DNA from: Alphaproteobacteria bacterium
GTDB lineage: Bacteria > Pseudomonadota > Alphaproteobacteria > SHVV01
Reading direction: 5' to 3'
DNA: 36,093 nucleotides
Assembly (NCBI GenBank): GCA_009694095.1
Contig: SHVV01000008.1
Coordinates: 1-36,093 of the forward strand
Both the position numbers and the translations under genes were made by a program. A model generated the notes under the pieces. The model worked only from the letters and a program-made list of their open reading frames with translations, was not told where the DNA came from and searched no databases. Below are positions 35,738 through 36,093 of the stretch, in pieces (the stretch's first letter is position 1; each line of letters starts with the position of its first letter).

Positions 35738-36093
35738 CCCGGCCGACGGCTGGTGCAGGCAGCGGCGGAACACCGGTCTGCCCCGACGCTGGCTGCGGCC
35801 GAAACGCCGAAGTTGTGCACACCCGCCACCACCGGCCACGCCGATCGGAGCAACGCGAACGATGTTGCAACCGCCATTTGTCACCGCCGCAGATATCGCG
35901 CGCAGACCGTTTCGAAAAAACCCGCAAATCCAACTGTGTAACTTCTTTGCCTCAATTTTAGGCAAACCGTTGCAACCCGCCGATTTTCGCCAATTCCGAC
36001 CCGGTCCTACCGGTTTGCGCACAGAGATATCGCCACGCTTGGTGGATAGCTGCTCAGTCGGGCGGCGATCGAGGCACCGGCCGCTCGACTCGC
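35738..36093. other. Right-edge region without recognised gene
   Basis: The last 356 bases contain no convincing gene. Around 35910-35960 the sequence becomes locally AT-rich (GTGTAACTTCTTTGCC region), which could hold a promoter for a gene beyond the window. Confidence 0.45.

Overview
The window looks like a chromosomal segment of a GC-rich proteobacterium, most likely an alphaproteobacterium. The main grounds are the style of UvrB and the run uvrB - methyltransferase - pteridine-reductase-type SDR - folB at the right end. This placement is inference from protein style; no rRNA or other taxonomic marker is present. I see no tRNA, CRISPR array, insertion sequence or prophage structural gene.

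Layout. (A) 1-7256: a left block with three NMT1/THI5-type periplasmic binding proteins (one cut by the window edge), a heme-oxygenase-like diiron (HDO) protein, a LigI-like amidohydrolase, and two related Rieske oxygenase alpha subunits. (B) 7272-21249, all on the minus strand: a complete branched-chain-type ABC transporter (livG, livF, livH, livM), an isochorismatase-fold cysteine hydrolase, two amidase-signature enzymes, a third Rieske oxygenase, a complete TRAP transporter (dctP, dctQ, dctM), a DUF2786-type protein and two tandem SDRs. (C) 21317-24601: the liv-type binding protein (plus strand), a strong terminator shared with a convergent fourth Rieske oxygenase, and a second HDO paralogue. 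(D) 25218-31178: a cold-shock protein, a frameshifted SDR pseudogene, two paralogous alpha/beta hydrolases, a small SH3-domain exported protein, an EamA transporter and a VOC-fold protein. (E) 31339-35737: housekeeping genes, namely uvrB, a membrane-anchored methyltransferase, a FolM/PTR1-like SDR and folB.

Blocks A-C and part of D read as one catabolic island. Uptake would use three transporter types. Oxidation would use four Rieske oxygenases and two HDO proteins. Redox steps would use the SDRs, and hydrolysis the amidases, cysteine hydrolase, amidohydrolase and MhpC-like hydrolases. The amide-cleaving set beside the transporters suggests a nitrogen-containing (amide, imide, ureide or N-heterocyclic) organic substrate, but the substrate cannot be read from sequence. 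Nearly every enzyme class occurs as a pair of paralogues. No Rieske reductase, ferredoxin, beta subunit, ring-cleavage dioxygenase or dedicated transcription regulator is visible. The most interesting candidate for an undescribed system is this HDO + Rieske + NMT1-type binding protein combination.
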